Positions 8,943 to 18,506 of a stretch of 64,000 nt of DNA are shown here, one piece after another. Origin of the DNA: Vibrio hangzhouensis (lineage in GTDB: Bacteria; Pseudomonadota; Gammaproteobacteria; Enterobacterales; Vibrionaceae); assembly GCF_900107935.1 (NCBI RefSeq), contig NZ_FNVG01000010.1, forward strand, positions 107,220 to 171,219, read 5' to 3'. The stretch's first letter is position 1. Every line of letters begins with the position of its first letter. The position numbers and the translations under genes are program-made. The notes below the pieces were generated by a model. It did no database searches. It was not told the DNA's origin and saw nothing but the letters and a program-made list of their open reading frames with translations.

Positions 8943-9941
8943 ATGAAACACAAACAAGCAATCAACTTTGTCTCTATCGTTATTCCTGTCTATAACGAAG
9001 AAAACTGTTTACAAGAGCTTATTGACCGCACGACCAAGGCGAGCGATAGCCTTGGTAAAGATTATGAGCTCATTCTTGTCGACGATGGCAGTCGTGACCG
9101 CAGTGCAGAGATCATCGAAGAAGCGGCTGCAAAAGAGGGTAGCCATGTTGTTGGAGTTATTCTTAATCGTAACTACGGTCAACATAACGCTATCATGGCG
9201 GGCTTTGATCAGGTTCGCGGTGATTTGATCATTACATTGGATGCGGATCTTCAGAACCCGCCAGAAGAGATCCCTAACCTAGTTGCTAAAGCGGAAGAAG
9301 GTTTTGACTCGGTAGGTACGGTGCGTAAGAACCGTCAGGACAGTGCATTGCGTCGTTATCCATCCAAGCTGATCAACAAGTTGGTGAAGCGCTCTACGGG
9401 TGTTGAAATGAACGACTACGGCTGTATGCTTCGTGCCTATCGTCGCCATGTTGTCGACGCCATGCTGGAGTGCCATGAACGTAGTACCTTTATTCCGGTA
9501 CTGGCTAACGGTTTCTCTCGTCACACCACTGAGATTGACGTTCATCACGATGAACGCGCAGACGGTGAGTCAAAATACAGCTTTATGAAACTTATTAGTC
9601 TAATGTTTGACTTAATCACCAGTATGACCACAGCGCCACTGCGCATGTTGAGTATTGTTGGTGGTGGTATTGCAGCCGCAGGTATTGCTTTTGGCGCAAT
9701 CTTGATGCTCATGCGCATTATGTTTGGTTCAGAGTGGGCAGGTGACGGCCTGTTCACATTGTTTGCTATTCTATTTGTATTTGTTGGTGCGCAATTTGTT
9801 GGTCTTGGCTTACTTGGTGAGTATATTGGCCGCATCTATTCAGATGTGAGAGCGCGTCCTCGTTTCTATGTGCAAGATGTTCTGGTTGGCGCAGCCACCC
9901 GAGAAGCACGTCAAAACGACGAATTAAAGAATCAAGAATAA
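8943..9941 (+). CDS. arnC: Undecaprenyl-phosphate Ara4FN transferase ArnC
   Basis: Membrane-bound GT2 glycosyltransferase (332 residues) that moves formylated Ara4N from UDP to undecaprenyl phosphate at the inner membrane. The N-terminal GT-A domain has [11 protein letters not shown], the nucleotide-binding LVDDGSRD, and the DxD-type [13 protein letters not shown]. Two C-terminal membrane helices follow ([20 protein letters not shown] and [19 protein letters not shown]). It starts 3 bp after arnB and ends 24 bp before arnA, where an AGAGGAAA ribosome-binding site is present. Confidence 0.95.
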   Translation: MKHKQAINFVSIVIPVYNEENCLQELIDRTTKASDSLGKDYELILVDDGSRDRSAEIIEEAAAKEGSHVVGVILNRNYGQHNAIMAGFDQVRGDLIITLDADLQNPPEEIPNLVAKAEEGFDSVGTVRKNRQDSALRRYPSKLINKLVKRSTGVEMNDYGCMLRAYRRHVVDAMLECHERSTFIPVLANGFSRHTTEIDVHHDERADGESKYSFMKLISLMFDLITSMTTAPLRMLSIVGGGIAAAGIAFGAILMLMRIMFGSEWAGDGLFTLFAILFVFVGAQFVGLGLLGEYIGRIYSDVRARPRFYVQDVLVGAATREARQNDELKNQE

Positions 9942-9965
9942 GATTTATATTTAGAGGAAAATTTC

Positions 9966-11945
9966 ATGAAAGTAGTAGTGTTTGCCTACCACAATATCGG
10001 TTGTACTGGCATTCGTAGCCTGCTTGATGCAGGTGTAGAAATCGAAGCGGTATTCACCCATGTTGATGACAGCAACGAGAATGTGTTTTTCGAGTCTGTA
10101 GCGAAACTTGCGGCGAAAAACGGTATTCCAGTTTACGCACCAGAAGACGTGAACCACCCTCTATGGGTTGAAAAGATCCGTGCGATGAAGCCGGACGCAC
10201 TGTTCTCATTCTACTATCGCAACATGATCAGCCAAGAGGTGCTGGATATTGCGCCAAAAGGCGGTTTCAACCTACACGGCTCTCTGCTTCCTACTTACCG
10301 TGGTCGCGCGCCAATCAACTGGGCGCTGGTTAACGGTGAAACAGAGACAGGCGTAACGCTACACAAAATGGTTCAAAAAGCTGATGCGGGTGACATCGTA
10401 GGTCAAGAGAAGATCGCAATCACTGACGCTGACACGGCAGAAACGCTTCATAAGCGCATGAACGTAGCGTCAAGCGATTTGCTAAGCAAAGTCCTACCAA
10501 CTATCGTTGATGGTTCTTTTAAAGCGACAGCACAAGACGAGAGTAAGGCAACTTACTTTGGCCGTCGCACTCCAGCTGACGGTGAGATCAAGTGGTCAAA
10601 CGATTCTCGCACAGTATTCAACCTAGTACGTGCCGTTACAGAACCGTTCCCGGGTGCATTCACTTTCCTAGGTGAACGTAAACTGACGATCTGGAATGCA
10701 GAAGCAAGTGAAAAAACGTTCGATGTAACCCCAGGTACTATCGTGGCGACTAAGCCACTAACCATTGCGTGTGCACAAGGTTCACTGATTGTTAAGTCTG
10801 GCGAAGCAGAAAATGGCCTATACCTGGGTGGCGAGCAGCTAGCGGCTGAGCTTCACCTTGTTGAAGGTATGCGTTTTGGTCCTCAAGCAAGTGCACTTAT
10901 CAACGCTAAGAAGCGTCAGAAAGTTCTTATCCTTGGTGCTAACGGCTTCATCGGTACTCACCTGACTAAGCGTCTTCTAGACGATGGTGGTTACGAAGTT
11001 TATGCAATGGACATGAACTCGAACCAAATTGAAGAGCATCTAAGCCACCCAGATTTCCACTTCGTTGAAGGTGATATCACTATCCACAATGAGTGGATCG
11101 AATACCACGTTAAGAAGTGTGACATCATTCTGCCACTAGTGGCTATCGCAACGCCTATCGAGTACACGCGTAACCCGCTGCGAGTATTCGAGCTAGATTT
11201 CGAAGAGAACCTGAAGATCGTTCGTGCCTGTGTGAAATACAACAAGCGCATCATCTTCCCATCGACGTCTGAAGTGTACGGTATGTCGACTGATCCTGAG
11301 TTCAACGAAGATACATCGCCACTGATCGTTGGTCCTATCAACCGTCAGCGTTGGATCTACTCAGTATCTAAGCAGCTACTTGACCGCGTTATCTGGGCTT
11401 ATGGTAAAAAAGATGGCCTTAAGTTCACACTGTTCCGTCCGTTTAACTGGATGGGTCCACGTCTGGATAGCCTGAACTCAGCACGTATCGGTTCTAGCCG
11501 TGCAATCACTCAGTTGATCCTGAACCTTGTTGAAGGTACGCCGATTAAGCTTATCGACGGTGGTGAACAGAAGCGTTGTTTCACTGACATTTCTGAAGCG
11601 ATTGAAGCGTTATTCCGCATCATTGAAAACAAAGAAGGTCTGTGTGACGGTCAAATCATCAATATCGGTGCACCAGAAAACGAAGCGAGCATCAAAGAGC
11701 TTGCTGAGACACTGGTTGAGAAGTTTGACAACCACCCACTTCGTGATCAGTTCCCTCCATTCGCTGGCTACAACCTGGTTGAAAGTAAAGCGTTCTACGG
11801 CGACGGCTACCAAGACGTACAACACCGTAAACCAAGCATCGCAAACGCGAAGAAACTGCTTGATTGGGAACCAAAAGTTCACATGAACGACACAATCGAA
11901 GAAACGCTCGATTTCTTCCTTAAAGGTGCAGTAGAAGAGAAGTAA
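9966..11945 (+). CDS. arnA: Bifunctional ArnA: UDP-Ara4N formyltransferase / UDP-GlcA decarboxylase
   Basis: Cytoplasmic two-domain enzyme of 659 residues, the usual length. The N-terminal third is a formyltransferase ([18 protein letters not shown] with the catalytic Asn/His; GDIVGQ with the Asp), using 10-formyl-THF to formylate UDP-Ara4N. The C-terminal half is an SDR decarboxylase: Rossmann motif GANGFIG near residue 326, STSEVYG, and the YxxxK pair in YSVSKQ. It oxidises and decarboxylates UDP-glucuronate. UDP-glucuronate must come from Ugd, not encoded in this window. The arnD ATG overlaps the stop by one base (TAATG), implying translational coupling. Confidence 0.96.
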   Translation: MKVVVFAYHNIGCTGIRSLLDAGVEIEAVFTHVDDSNENVFFESVAKLAAKNGIPVYAPEDVNHPLWVEKIRAMKPDALFSFYYRNMISQEVLDIAPKGGFNLHGSLLPTYRGRAPINWALVNGETETGVTLHKMVQKADAGDIVGQEKIAITDADTAETLHKRMNVASSDLLSKVLPTIVDGSFKATAQDESKATYFGRRTPADGEIKWSNDSRTVFNLVRAVTEPFPGAFTFLGERKLTIWNAEASEKTFDVTPGTIVATKPLTIACAQGSLIVKSGEAENGLYLGGEQLAAELHLVEGMRFGPQASALINAKKRQKVLILGANGFIGTHLTKRLLDDGGYEVYAMDMNSNQIEEHLSHPDFHFVEGDITIHNEWIEYHVKKCDIILPLVAIATPIEYTRNPLRVFELDFEENLKIVRACVKYNKRIIFPSTSEVYGMSTDPEFNEDTSPLIVGPINRQRWIYSVSKQLLDRVIWAYGKKDGLKFTLFRPFNWMGPRLDSLNSARIGSSRAITQLILNLVEGTPIKLIDGGEQKRCFTDISEAIEALFRIIENKEGLCDGQIINIGAPENEASIKELAETLVEKFDNHPLRDQFPPFAGYNLVESKAFYGDGYQDVQHRKPSIANAKKLLDWEPKVHMNDTIEETLDFFLKGAVEEK

Positions 11946-12859
11946 TGAATAAGAATGAAGTCACTAAAGTCGGTCTTCGTATCGATGTAGACACTTTTCG
12001 AGGTACCAAATTAGGTGTACCTAAGCTACTCGAGATCTTCGAGAAGCACGGAGTGATGGCTTCATTCTTCTTTACTGTTGGACCTGATAACATGGGGCGC
12101 CATATATGGCGCCTTTTGCGTCCTGCATTTTTGAAGAAGATGCTACGCTCTAAAGCCGCGAGCTTGTATGGCTACGATATTCTTATTCGTGGCACCATAT
12201 GGCCAGGACCTGTGATTGGTAAAAAGCTGCGTCATATCATTGAAGCAACAGATACCGCTGGTCATGAAATCGGTCTTCATGCCTGGGATCACCATAAATG
12301 GCAGATGAAAACTGACTCTATGTCAGCTGAAGAGCTGCGTAGCGAGATCACCAAAGGCTATAACCTGCTTAAGGATATTACGGGCCGCGACCTACCGTGC
12401 AGTGCGGTTGCAGGTTGGCGTTGTACCGAGCAGACACTGGTGGAAAAAGATGCGTTTCCATTTAAGTACAACAGCGACTGTCGTGGAGATTCGATTTTCT
12501 CTCCTGGTGAAGGTATGGCTCCGCAAATTCCGGTCACTTTGCCGACTTACGATGAGCTGGTTGGTCAAGATGGCGTCGACAACAGTAACTATAACGATGC
12601 GATACTTAATCTAATTAAACGTGATGGTTTGAACGTCTACACCATTCACGCAGAAGTTGAGGGAATCGTTTGTGCTGAAATGTTTGAAGATTTGATTGTC
12701 AGAGCTAAGCAACAGAATATAGAATTCGTGCCTATGGTTGATCTGCTCCCGGATGCAGAAACACCACTTCCTAAAGATTCGATTAACAATATCGAGATGG
12801 AAGGGCGTGAAGGCTGGCTGACTCACCAAGCATCATTTGTTGAGAAGATGGGGCTTTAG
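11945..12859 (+). CDS. arnD: Undecaprenyl-phospho-Ara4FN deformylase ArnD
   Basis: Polysaccharide-deacetylase (NodB) family enzyme of 304 residues that removes the formyl group from undecaprenyl-phosphate-Ara4FN so that the lipid can be flipped. Metal-binding motifs are present: LRIDVDTFRG with the NodB Asp pair, and HAWDHH with the His-x3-His-type ligands. The catalytic GWRC segment follows. It is coupled to arnA by an overlapping TAATG. A 69-bp gap with a hairpin separates it from arnT, the only sizeable gap in the operon. Confidence 0.95.
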   Translation: MNKNEVTKVGLRIDVDTFRGTKLGVPKLLEIFEKHGVMASFFFTVGPDNMGRHIWRLLRPAFLKKMLRSKAASLYGYDILIRGTIWPGPVIGKKLRHIIEATDTAGHEIGLHAWDHHKWQMKTDSMSAEELRSEITKGYNLLKDITGRDLPCSAVAGWRCTEQTLVEKDAFPFKYNSDCRGDSIFSPGEGMAPQIPVTLPTYDELVGQDGVDNSNYNDAILNLIKRDGLNVYTIHAEVEGIVCAEMFEDLIVRAKQQNIEFVPMVDLLPDAETPLPKDSINNIEMEGREGWLTHQASFVEKMGL

Positions 12860-12887
12860 CCAAACCTATCGTCGGTTCGAAACACAT

Positions 12888-12915
12888 AAGCCCATGAACT
12901 CATGGGCTTTTATTC
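12888..12915 (+). terminator. Hairpin terminator inside the arn operon (arnD-arnT gap)
   Basis: A 9-bp perfect stem (AAGCCCATG / CATGGGCTT) with loop AACT is followed by TTATT. It lies 29 bp after the arnD stop and 14 bp before the arnT start. It has the shape of an intrinsic terminator with a short T-tract and could attenuate arnTEF relative to arnBCAD. Confidence 0.55.
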
Positions 12916-12928
12916 AATTGGATGAAGA

Positions 12929-14581
12929 ATGCAACAATCTCGAATTAACTGGGCGGTGTGGGTACCGCTTTTCTTTATTGCGTTATACATTTTGCCACTG
13001 GATTTGCGTCCATTGTGGTCACCTGACGAACTTCGCTATGGTGAAATTTCTCGTGAGATGGTCGCTTCGGGCAACTGGATTGTCCCGACTTTTAACGACC
13101 TCCGCTATTTTGAAAAGCCGATTATGGGCTACTGGTTCAATGCGATTGCGCAAGTCCTTTTCGGTGATACCAACTTTGCGGTAAGAATTGCTTCAGCGCT
13201 GGCAACATTCGGTGGTGCACTTATCCTGGTCTCTGTAGTTGGCCGTATGGCTGATCGCCGTCAAGGCTGGTTAACGGCGGGTGTATTCCTGAGCATGTTC
13301 ATGGTTGCGGCCATTGGTACCTACAGTGTTCTGGACGGCATGCTGGCATTTTGGCTCACTGCTTGTTACGCGGCATTCTTTTTTGCCACCGAAGCTACCA
13401 CGACTAAGCAGCGTTGGATTTATTACGGACTAGCAGGCTTCTCTTGTGGCTGTGCGGTATTAACCAAGGGATTTTTGGCGCTTGCCCTACCTGTGATTGT
13501 GGTCGTTCCGTATATGATTGTGCAAAAGCAGTTCCTGGAAATCCTTCGTTGGGGCTGGTGGGTAATGTTGGTCGCGTTTGTTACATGCTTACCCTGGTCA
13601 TTGGCCATTCATGCGGCGGAACCTGATTACTGGAATTACTTCTTCTGGGAAGAGCATATCCATCGTTTCTCTGCTGAAGATGCTCAGCACGCAGCGCCGA
13701 TTTGGTATTATGTGCCATTCCTGTTTTTAGGTACGCTTCCTTGGATATTTTGGGCGCCATCTGCCACTATCCAGCTTAAAGGCGAGCTCAGCAAGCCACT
13801 GATCCGTTATTCGGTTTTGTGGGCGCTGATGCCGTTCCTATTGTTCTCTTATGCAAGTGGTAAGCTAGCGACTTACATTCTACCGTGCATGGCGCCTATC
13901 GCGATTCTGCTGACTCATGGCATCATTAAAGCCTACAACAACAAAGCCAAAGGGCTGACCATTGGATCGATTATTAATGGTTTATTTTTTGCGACAGTAG
14001 CCATTACGCTGATGGTGATGTTCTTTATGGGCAAATTGCCATTGGATGAAACGGAATCGTACCGTCCTTGGATCGCACTGTTTATTCTGGGTTTCTGGGC
14101 GGCATGTGCTTTCTTCGCTGCAAAAGCGAAAGCATTTGAGAGTAAGTTTGCCGCTTATATGCTGTCGCCTCTTGCGTTGTTCGCTTTGTTCTCGACTGTC
14201 GTACCAAACTCGACCATTGACTCTAAAATGCCAGCGCGCTTTATGGAAGAACTGGCACCTAAAGTCAGCGATAATATGGTATTGATTGCCGACTATCCCG
14301 ATACCATGTCGGCAATAAACTGGTACCTGAAGCGCACAGATGTCTACATCACTAAAGGTATGGGTGAAGTGGATTATGGCTTGGGATATGAAGACTCTAA
14401 GCATCGCTACGTGCCTTTTAAGCAGCTTGGTGACTTCATCAAGCAACAGCAAGAGCACGCACCTGTGTTGCTTCATTTCAGGAACTTGCCAACTCTGCCA
14501 GATGACTTCCCGAAGCCAGATGATCACGTTGATCGCGGTCGTTACCACGCGCTGATCTTTAATCAACAAGACGCCCAGTAA
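12929..14581 (+). CDS. arnT: Lipid A Ara4N transferase ArnT
   Basis: Inner-membrane GT-C glycosyltransferase of 550 residues that transfers Ara4N from undecaprenyl phosphate to lipid A phosphates on the periplasmic face. The first periplasmic loop has the conserved [21 protein letters not shown] with the catalytic acidic residue, followed by [20 protein letters not shown]. About twelve hydrophobic helices span residues 8-420, then a soluble C-terminal domain. The ATG follows ATGAAGA-type spacing after the intraoperonic hairpin. Its stop overlaps the arnE start (TAATG). Confidence 0.95.
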   Translation: MQQSRINWAVWVPLFFIALYILPLDLRPLWSPDELRYGEISREMVASGNWIVPTFNDLRYFEKPIMGYWFNAIAQVLFGDTNFAVRIASALATFGGALILVSVVGRMADRRQGWLTAGVFLSMFMVAAIGTYSVLDGMLAFWLTACYAAFFFATEATTTKQRWIYYGLAGFSCGCAVLTKGFLALALPVIVVVPYMIVQKQFLEILRWGWWVMLVAFVTCLPWSLAIHAAEPDYWNYFFWEEHIHRFSAEDAQHAAPIWYYVPFLFLGTLPWIFWAPSATIQLKGELSKPLIRYSVLWALMPFLLFSYASGKLATYILPCMAPIAILLTHGIIKAYNNKAKGLTIGSIINGLFFATVAITLMVMFFMGKLPLDETESYRPWIALFILGFWAACAFFAAKAKAFESKFAAYMLSPLALFALFSTVVPNSTIDSKMPARFMEELAPKVSDNMVLIADYPDTMSAINWYLKRTDVYITKGMGEVDYGLGYEDSKHRYVPFKQLGDFIKQQQEHAPVLLHFRNLPTLPDDFPKPDDHVDRGRYHALIFNQQDAQ

Positions 14582-14928
14582 TGACAGTACTGCTGTTCAT
14601 ACTTTCAGTCGTTGCAAGCTCGCTTAGCCAGTATTGGCAAAAGCGAGCGGCTATGTATTTTGAAGAAAATCCTCAGCTATCGGCAATTGGAAAGCTGCTG
14701 AGCTTTCCGATGATACTGGGGATCGTATTTTTGGGTACCAGTGCGATCACCTGGCTTGGTGTGCTGAGTCAGTGGGATGTTTCGGTGGCGTATCCTCTGC
14801 TTAGCATCAATTTCGTGATTATGTTGCTGGTTTCTAAGTTTGCGTTTGGTGAAGTCATTGTGCCGAAGCAGTGGCTGGGAGTCATGTTTATCATGCTCGG
14901 CGTCGGCATTATTGGAGGAGCCAGCTAA
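14581..14928 (+). CDS. arnE: Ara4N-lipid flippase subunit ArnE
   Basis: Small multidrug resistance-like membrane protein of 115 residues with four predicted helices. With ArnF it moves undecaprenyl-phosphate-Ara4N from the cytoplasmic to the periplasmic face. It carries the EmrE-like [24 protein letters not shown] segment, broken here only by the helix ends, and [14 protein letters not shown]. It overlaps arnT by one base and arnF by one base (TAATG at both junctions), so translation is probably coupled and subunit amounts balanced. Confidence 0.92.
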   Translation: MTVLLFILSVVASSLSQYWQKRAAMYFEENPQLSAIGKLLSFPMILGIVFLGTSAITWLGVLSQWDVSVAYPLLSINFVIMLLVSKFAFGEVIVPKQWLGVMFIMLGVGIIGGAS

Positions 14929-15353
14929 TGGTACTTAAGGATCTCAAAGCGGGCTTACCTGTTGCTCTGATAAGTGTGGCGCTGATATCCACGGCACAAT
15001 TGACCATGAAGTGGGGGATGGGGCAGCTTTCCTTCCACTGGACGGAGCTGCAATCGTTACTTATCGAACACCAGTTTATTACGGCGATGTCGTTAACATG
15101 GCCAGCGCTGGTTTGCGTGGGTGTCGGACTAGGGTGCTATGCGCTTTCGATGGCTTGCTGGGTCATGGCGTTAAAGCATTTGCCGTTAGGTGTCGCATAC
15201 CCACTGCTAAGCCTTAGCTATGTTTTGGTGTACGTACTGGCAGTCACGTTACCTTGGCTGGATGAGACATTTAGCTGGGCTAAGTTTTCCGGTATTGGTT
15301 TTATCCTTTTAGGTTTGACGCTGATCTTCACAGCGAAAAAATCCAGCGTTTAG
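14928..15353 (+). CDS. arnF: Ara4N-lipid flippase subunit ArnF
   Basis: Second subunit of the ArnEF flippase, 141 residues, four helices of the EmrE type (GVAYPLLSLSYVLVYVLAVT is characteristic). The true start is the ATG at 14928, overlapping the arnE stop and preceded by GGAGGAG; a longer frame starting at 14871 overlaps arnE and has no ribosome-binding site. The terminator stem begins inside its last codons. This completes the seven-gene arn operon in the same order as in Escherichia coli. Confidence 0.9.
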   Translation: MVLKDLKAGLPVALISVALISTAQLTMKWGMGQLSFHWTELQSLLIEHQFITAMSLTWPALVCVGVGLGCYALSMACWVMALKHLPLGVAYPLLSLSYVLVYVLAVTLPWLDETFSWAKFSGIGFILLGLTLIFTAKKSSV

Positions 15354-15365
15354 GCTGGATTTTTT
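15336..15365. terminator. Bidirectional terminator between arn operon and syp-like locus
   Basis: AAAAAATCCAGC and GCTGGATTTTTT form an approximately 12-bp hairpin overlapping the arnF stop codon. A/T runs on both sides serve the plus-strand arn operon and the minus-strand syp-like locus, whose last gene ends 8 bp away. Confidence 0.85.
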
Positions 15366-15372
15366 GTTGGCT

Positions 15373-16014
15373 TTATCTGCCCCTGCCGTCCACCATTATT
15401 TTCAATGTCTTGAAAACAATATGCAGATCAGTCAGTAACCAGGTCCTGTAGGAAGATAGAGATAGGGCATAACTGTGGTCGTAGCCGACTTTACTTCTCA
15501 CATCTTCAATGCAGGTATCATAACCCTGATTGACTTGTGCCAGACCTGTGATTCCCGGTAGCACATCGTAAGTGCGTTCTACGAAAAATGGAATGTCACG
15601 TTCAAGCTTGCTGTAAAAATCAGGGCGTTCCGGGCGAGGCCCGATCAATGACATGTCACCTCTCAACACATTGATAAATTGAGGTAGCTCATCAAGGCGG
15701 GTTTTACGCAAGAATCGGCCTACTGGTGTAATTCTCGGGTCATTTTCTGTGGCCCATGTTGCTCCTGTTCTCGCTTCGGCATCGATGTACATAGTACGGT
15801 ACTTGAGCACGTGGATGAAATCCATCTTGTCAGGGGTCCATCGACCCACTCTCAACTGTTTATAAAAGATTGGGCCCTTTGAGGTTAGTTTGATCGCTAA
15901 CGCGACAGGAATAAATGAGATCCCCAAAATGAGCATGCCGACACAAGCGCCCACCAGATCGAAGATACGTTTCGAGATATGGATCGAGCGCTTTTCATAG
16001 CTAACTTTTTTCAT
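15373..16014 (-). CDS. sypR: Undecaprenyl-phosphate sugar-phosphate transferase (SypR-like)
   Basis: Initiating glycosyl-1-phosphate transferase of the bacterial sugar transferase family (213 residues). It should load the first sugar phosphate of the exopolysaccharide repeat onto undecaprenyl phosphate. One N-terminal hydrophobic helix (IFDLVGACVGMLILGISFIPVALA) precedes the catalytic part with KYRTM, RLDELPQFINVLRGDMSLIGPRP and LPGITGLAQV, all hallmarks. This is the short form without the extra N-terminal helices of WbaP/WcaJ. It is the last gene of the locus and overlaps sypQ by 14 bp, matching the position of sypR in V. fischeri. Confidence 0.88.
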   Translation of the reverse strand: MKKVSYEKRSIHISKRIFDLVGACVGMLILGISFIPVALAIKLTSKGPIFYKQLRVGRWTPDKMDFIHVLKYRTMYIDAEARTGATWATENDPRITPVGRFLRKTRLDELPQFINVLRGDMSLIGPRPERPDFYSKLERDIPFFVERTYDVLPGITGLAQVNQGYDTCIEDVRSKVGYDHSYALSLSSYRTWLLTDLHIVFKTLKIMVDGRGR

Positions 16015-17212
16015 GATGTTTCTCCTGATAGGAAATTCTTACCCACCTTCCGCGCTCCAACCCGAAGAGATAGCGCAGTCCGCCAATTAGATTCGCCGTG
16101 TGACCGACGACCAGATAAGTAATGAGTCTATTTATCTTAAAAGTTTGCGTGCCAGGAACGATGACACCCAGTATGGCAATGCCGTAGACAAACAGTTGAG
16201 CACCCAGTGCCAAACCAAACCATGCACTGGTATTCACCAGAAGAGCGGAAGTAATCAGGCAATTGAGCATGAGATATGGCGTCAACACTCTGAGCCCTTT
16301 TCCAGAGAAAAAGGTAAATGCAGTGCCTCCGTATTGGGGAGAAAATAAGCCAGCGAGCGCCAGTGTCTGCTGCATATTGCCCGCTGAGATACGAAGTCTT
16401 CGCTGAAAATCTTGTTTAGGTGCCGTTGCTTCGAGCTCTACCGCATTCATGTTGGGGGCATAGACTGCAACGTATCCTTTGCGGACAATGCGCATTGGTA
16501 TCATAAAGTCGTCGTTAATTACATTGGCGGGGAGCGGTTCAAACAATCCTGAACGCACGAAATAGAGAGCGCCATGAGATCCAATGGTAGAGCCTATTGT
16601 CGACTCCTGAAGTTTAATTTGATTCTGATACTTCCAATAGGCGTGCTCGCCACTGTTTTCCTTCCCGAGCAATTGATAGGTACCGTTTACAACGCCAACC
16701 TTGGGGTCTGCAAATCGTTCAGCAGCGACAAGCAGCGCATCTACAGAGATCAGTGACGACACATCAGAGATGCAGATGATGTCGGTAGAGATTGTAGGCA
16801 AATACTGGTTGAGTATGGCGACCTTACCTTTATTGTCGATGTTATTAATAATGTCGAAATGCGTATCGCTACAGGCTGCTTGTTGAATGGCAGCCTCAGC
16901 TATTTGCACAGTTGTATCAGTGCTGCCATCACTGACAATGAGGACTTTCATTTTGCTTCTAGGGTAATCCAGAGAAGCACAGTTCAGAATCTTATCGGCG
17001 ATCCAACGTGCCTCATTGAAGGCAGGGACAATAATGGTGACAGAGGGCAAAATGCGGTCAGATCTCTGTGGCTGATAGCTGCGTACTCTGCAGGCACTGG
17101 AAGGCACGGGGTGTCTCGCAGCCCACCATCTTAGCAGAATAGGATAGCCGACATGATGGTAAACGATTAAAAATGCACAGAGAAGAAATATGGTTATCAA
17201 TGCAAATTCCAT
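16001..17212 (-). CDS. sypQ: Membrane GT2 glycosyltransferase (SypQ-like)
   Basis: Processive-type family 2 glycosyltransferase, about 403 residues. An N-terminal helix (FALITIFLLCAFLIVYHHVG) precedes a GT-A domain with SVTIIVPAFNEARWI, LIVSDGSTD, the DxD-like CISDVSSLI and a QRRLRISAGN segment resembling the Q/RxxRW site. Three to four C-terminal helices follow. The ATG at 17212 has AAGGA 7 bp upstream and is preferred to an upstream in-frame start at 17263 that would overlap sypP. It builds the repeat unit; donor and acceptor are unknown. Confidence 0.82.
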   Translation of the reverse strand: MEFALITIFLLCAFLIVYHHVGYPILLRWWAARHPVPSSACRVRSYQPQRSDRILPSVTIIVPAFNEARWIADKILNCASLDYPRSKMKVLIVSDGSTDTTVQIAEAAIQQAACSDTHFDIINNIDNKGKVAILNQYLPTISTDIICISDVSSLISVDALLVAAERFADPKVGVVNGTYQLLGKENSGEHAYWKYQNQIKLQESTIGSTIGSHGALYFVRSGLFEPLPANVINDDFMIPMRIVRKGYVAVYAPNMNAVELEATAPKQDFQRRLRISAGNMQQTLALAGLFSPQYGGTAFTFFSGKGLRVLTPYLMLNCLITSALLVNTSAWFGLALGAQLFVYGIAILGVIVPGTQTFKINRLITYLVVGHTANLIGGLRYLFGLERGRWVRISYQEKHHEKS

Positions 17213-17246
17213 GGTTAATCCTTCTGGTAACGGAGTCATACGGTCA

Positions 17247-18362
17247 TCAGCCCTGAGTAACAAGATTTCGGTAAGCTCTGCTCATAAGTCGCACGTCATT
17301 GTTCTCAACCACAAAATCTCTCGGGGAAAATAGGTGCTTGGTTTTCAGTGCTGTTTCCAATGCAGAAATCAGCGAAAAAACGCGATTTGATTTGGTAGTG
17401 ATGCCGGAAAGAGGGCATAGTGTTTCTTTGACGGCCCCCACGTCAGTGACAACAACGGGAATGTTGCAAGCCTGCGCTTCTAGAGGCGAGAGAGGAAACC
17501 CTTCACAAATGGAAGGTAAACAGAACACATCAAGGGATTGATAAAAAGACGGCATATCTGCCACCAGCCCCAGAAAGTGCACTCGGTCATCTATGTTTAA
17601 TGCCTTACTCAGCTTTTTGAGCTCCGCTTCCAACTGACCGATGCCGGCAATGGCAAGGTGTGTATCTTTGGACAGGCGAGCCATGGCTTTAATCAGAAAC
17701 GCTTGCGCTTTCACGGGCTCTAGGCGTCCAGCGGTGCCAATAAGTTTGACGTCACGGGGTAACCCAAGAATACGGCGGGCGGCCGCCTGACTGCCAGGTA
17801 CAAACCGATTGCAGTCAACTCCGTTTTTAATTACCGTTGGAGCGGTATAGGGATAGAGCTCGGCAAGTTGTTGTTGTACTTTGTTGGCATCGGCTACCAG
17901 GATCGGATTTACGATGCGAAGCGCCAAGTCTTCTACTTTCTGCCGTTTGTTATCGTTGAGGTGCCACATGTCGTGTTCAGTATGAATTCGAACCGGAACC
18001 CGACACAGTCGGGCAGCAAGGCCACCATAAAGTAGCGGTCCTATGTGGTGAGTATGGACCACCTGAGGCTGTAATTGCCTGAAAACATCGCAGACCTGTC
18101 GAATGAGCGAGAGTTGCGCTCCTTGTTTTTTGTTAAGGAACAAGAGTTGCGAATCAAAACGCTGGAGTTGCGGCCAGTGTTTGAGCGCGTGTTCTAATTC
18201 ACCCTCCAGACTGACAACGAAGACCTGCTCTTCTCGGGTTGCTTGTTTCAACAACTCAAGCACCATAGTTTCCAGGCCGCCTGGCGCAAGGTGCTGAACC
18301 ACATGCACAATGCGCTGACATTTGTTGATAGTTGAAGCTTGTTTGTGAGCTGGGTGGTTCAT
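17247..18362 (-). CDS. sypP: GT4/GT1-type glycosyltransferase (SypP-like)
   Basis: Cytoplasmic GT-B glycosyltransferase of 371 residues. The N-terminal domain opens with IVHVVQHLAPGGLETMV and contains VVHTHHIGPLLYG. The C-terminal donor-binding domain has LIGTAGRLEPVKAQ and the EX7E-type SICEGFPLSPLEAQA. A good Shine-Dalgarno (AAGGAGGA) lies before the ATG. The gene follows a 144-bp gap with a sigma-54 promoter match, so it likely heads a sub-operon sypP-Q-R, as in V. fischeri where sypP has its own SypG-dependent promoter. Confidence 0.85.
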   Translation of the reverse strand: MNHPAHKQASTINKCQRIVHVVQHLAPGGLETMVLELLKQATREEQVFVVSLEGELEHALKHWPQLQRFDSQLLFLNKKQGAQLSLIRQVCDVFRQLQPQVVHTHHIGPLLYGGLAARLCRVPVRIHTEHDMWHLNDNKRQKVEDLALRIVNPILVADANKVQQQLAELYPYTAPTVIKNGVDCNRFVPGSQAAARRILGLPRDVKLIGTAGRLEPVKAQAFLIKAMARLSKDTHLAIAGIGQLEAELKKLSKALNIDDRVHFLGLVADMPSFYQSLDVFCLPSICEGFPLSPLEAQACNIPVVVTDVGAVKETLCPLSGITTKSNRVFSLISALETALKTKHLFSPRDFVVENNDVRLMSRAYRNLVTQG

Positions 18363-18414
18363 GATGTCCTCCTTGGCTTAGAAACTGTCCACTCGACCAG
18401 ATTGATAGTCAGAT

Positions 18415-18431
18415 TGCATTCTGCGTGCCAT
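18415..18431 (-). promoter_or_regulatory. Sigma-54 promoter match before sypP
   Basis: Read on the minus strand: ATGGCAC-GCAGA-ATGCA against consensus TTGGCAC-N5-TTGCA. The GG and GC dinucleotides are correctly spaced. The start of transcription would be about 40 bp before the sypP ATG. Only a weak TTCTCA-like site (TTCCCAAAATTGAAC, plus positions 18515-18529) lies upstream. Confidence 0.65.
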
Positions 18432-18506
18432 GATCAATTTTCTTTCTAAATCATATAAATATGTAAATTGTCGTCACGGTTGTCGAATTCAGTCGCATTT
18501 TGATTG

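Noticed and set aside
13982..14569. 195-codon antisense frame in arnT
   Set aside because: It lies fully opposite the conserved arnT coding sequence and has no own start signal or motif.
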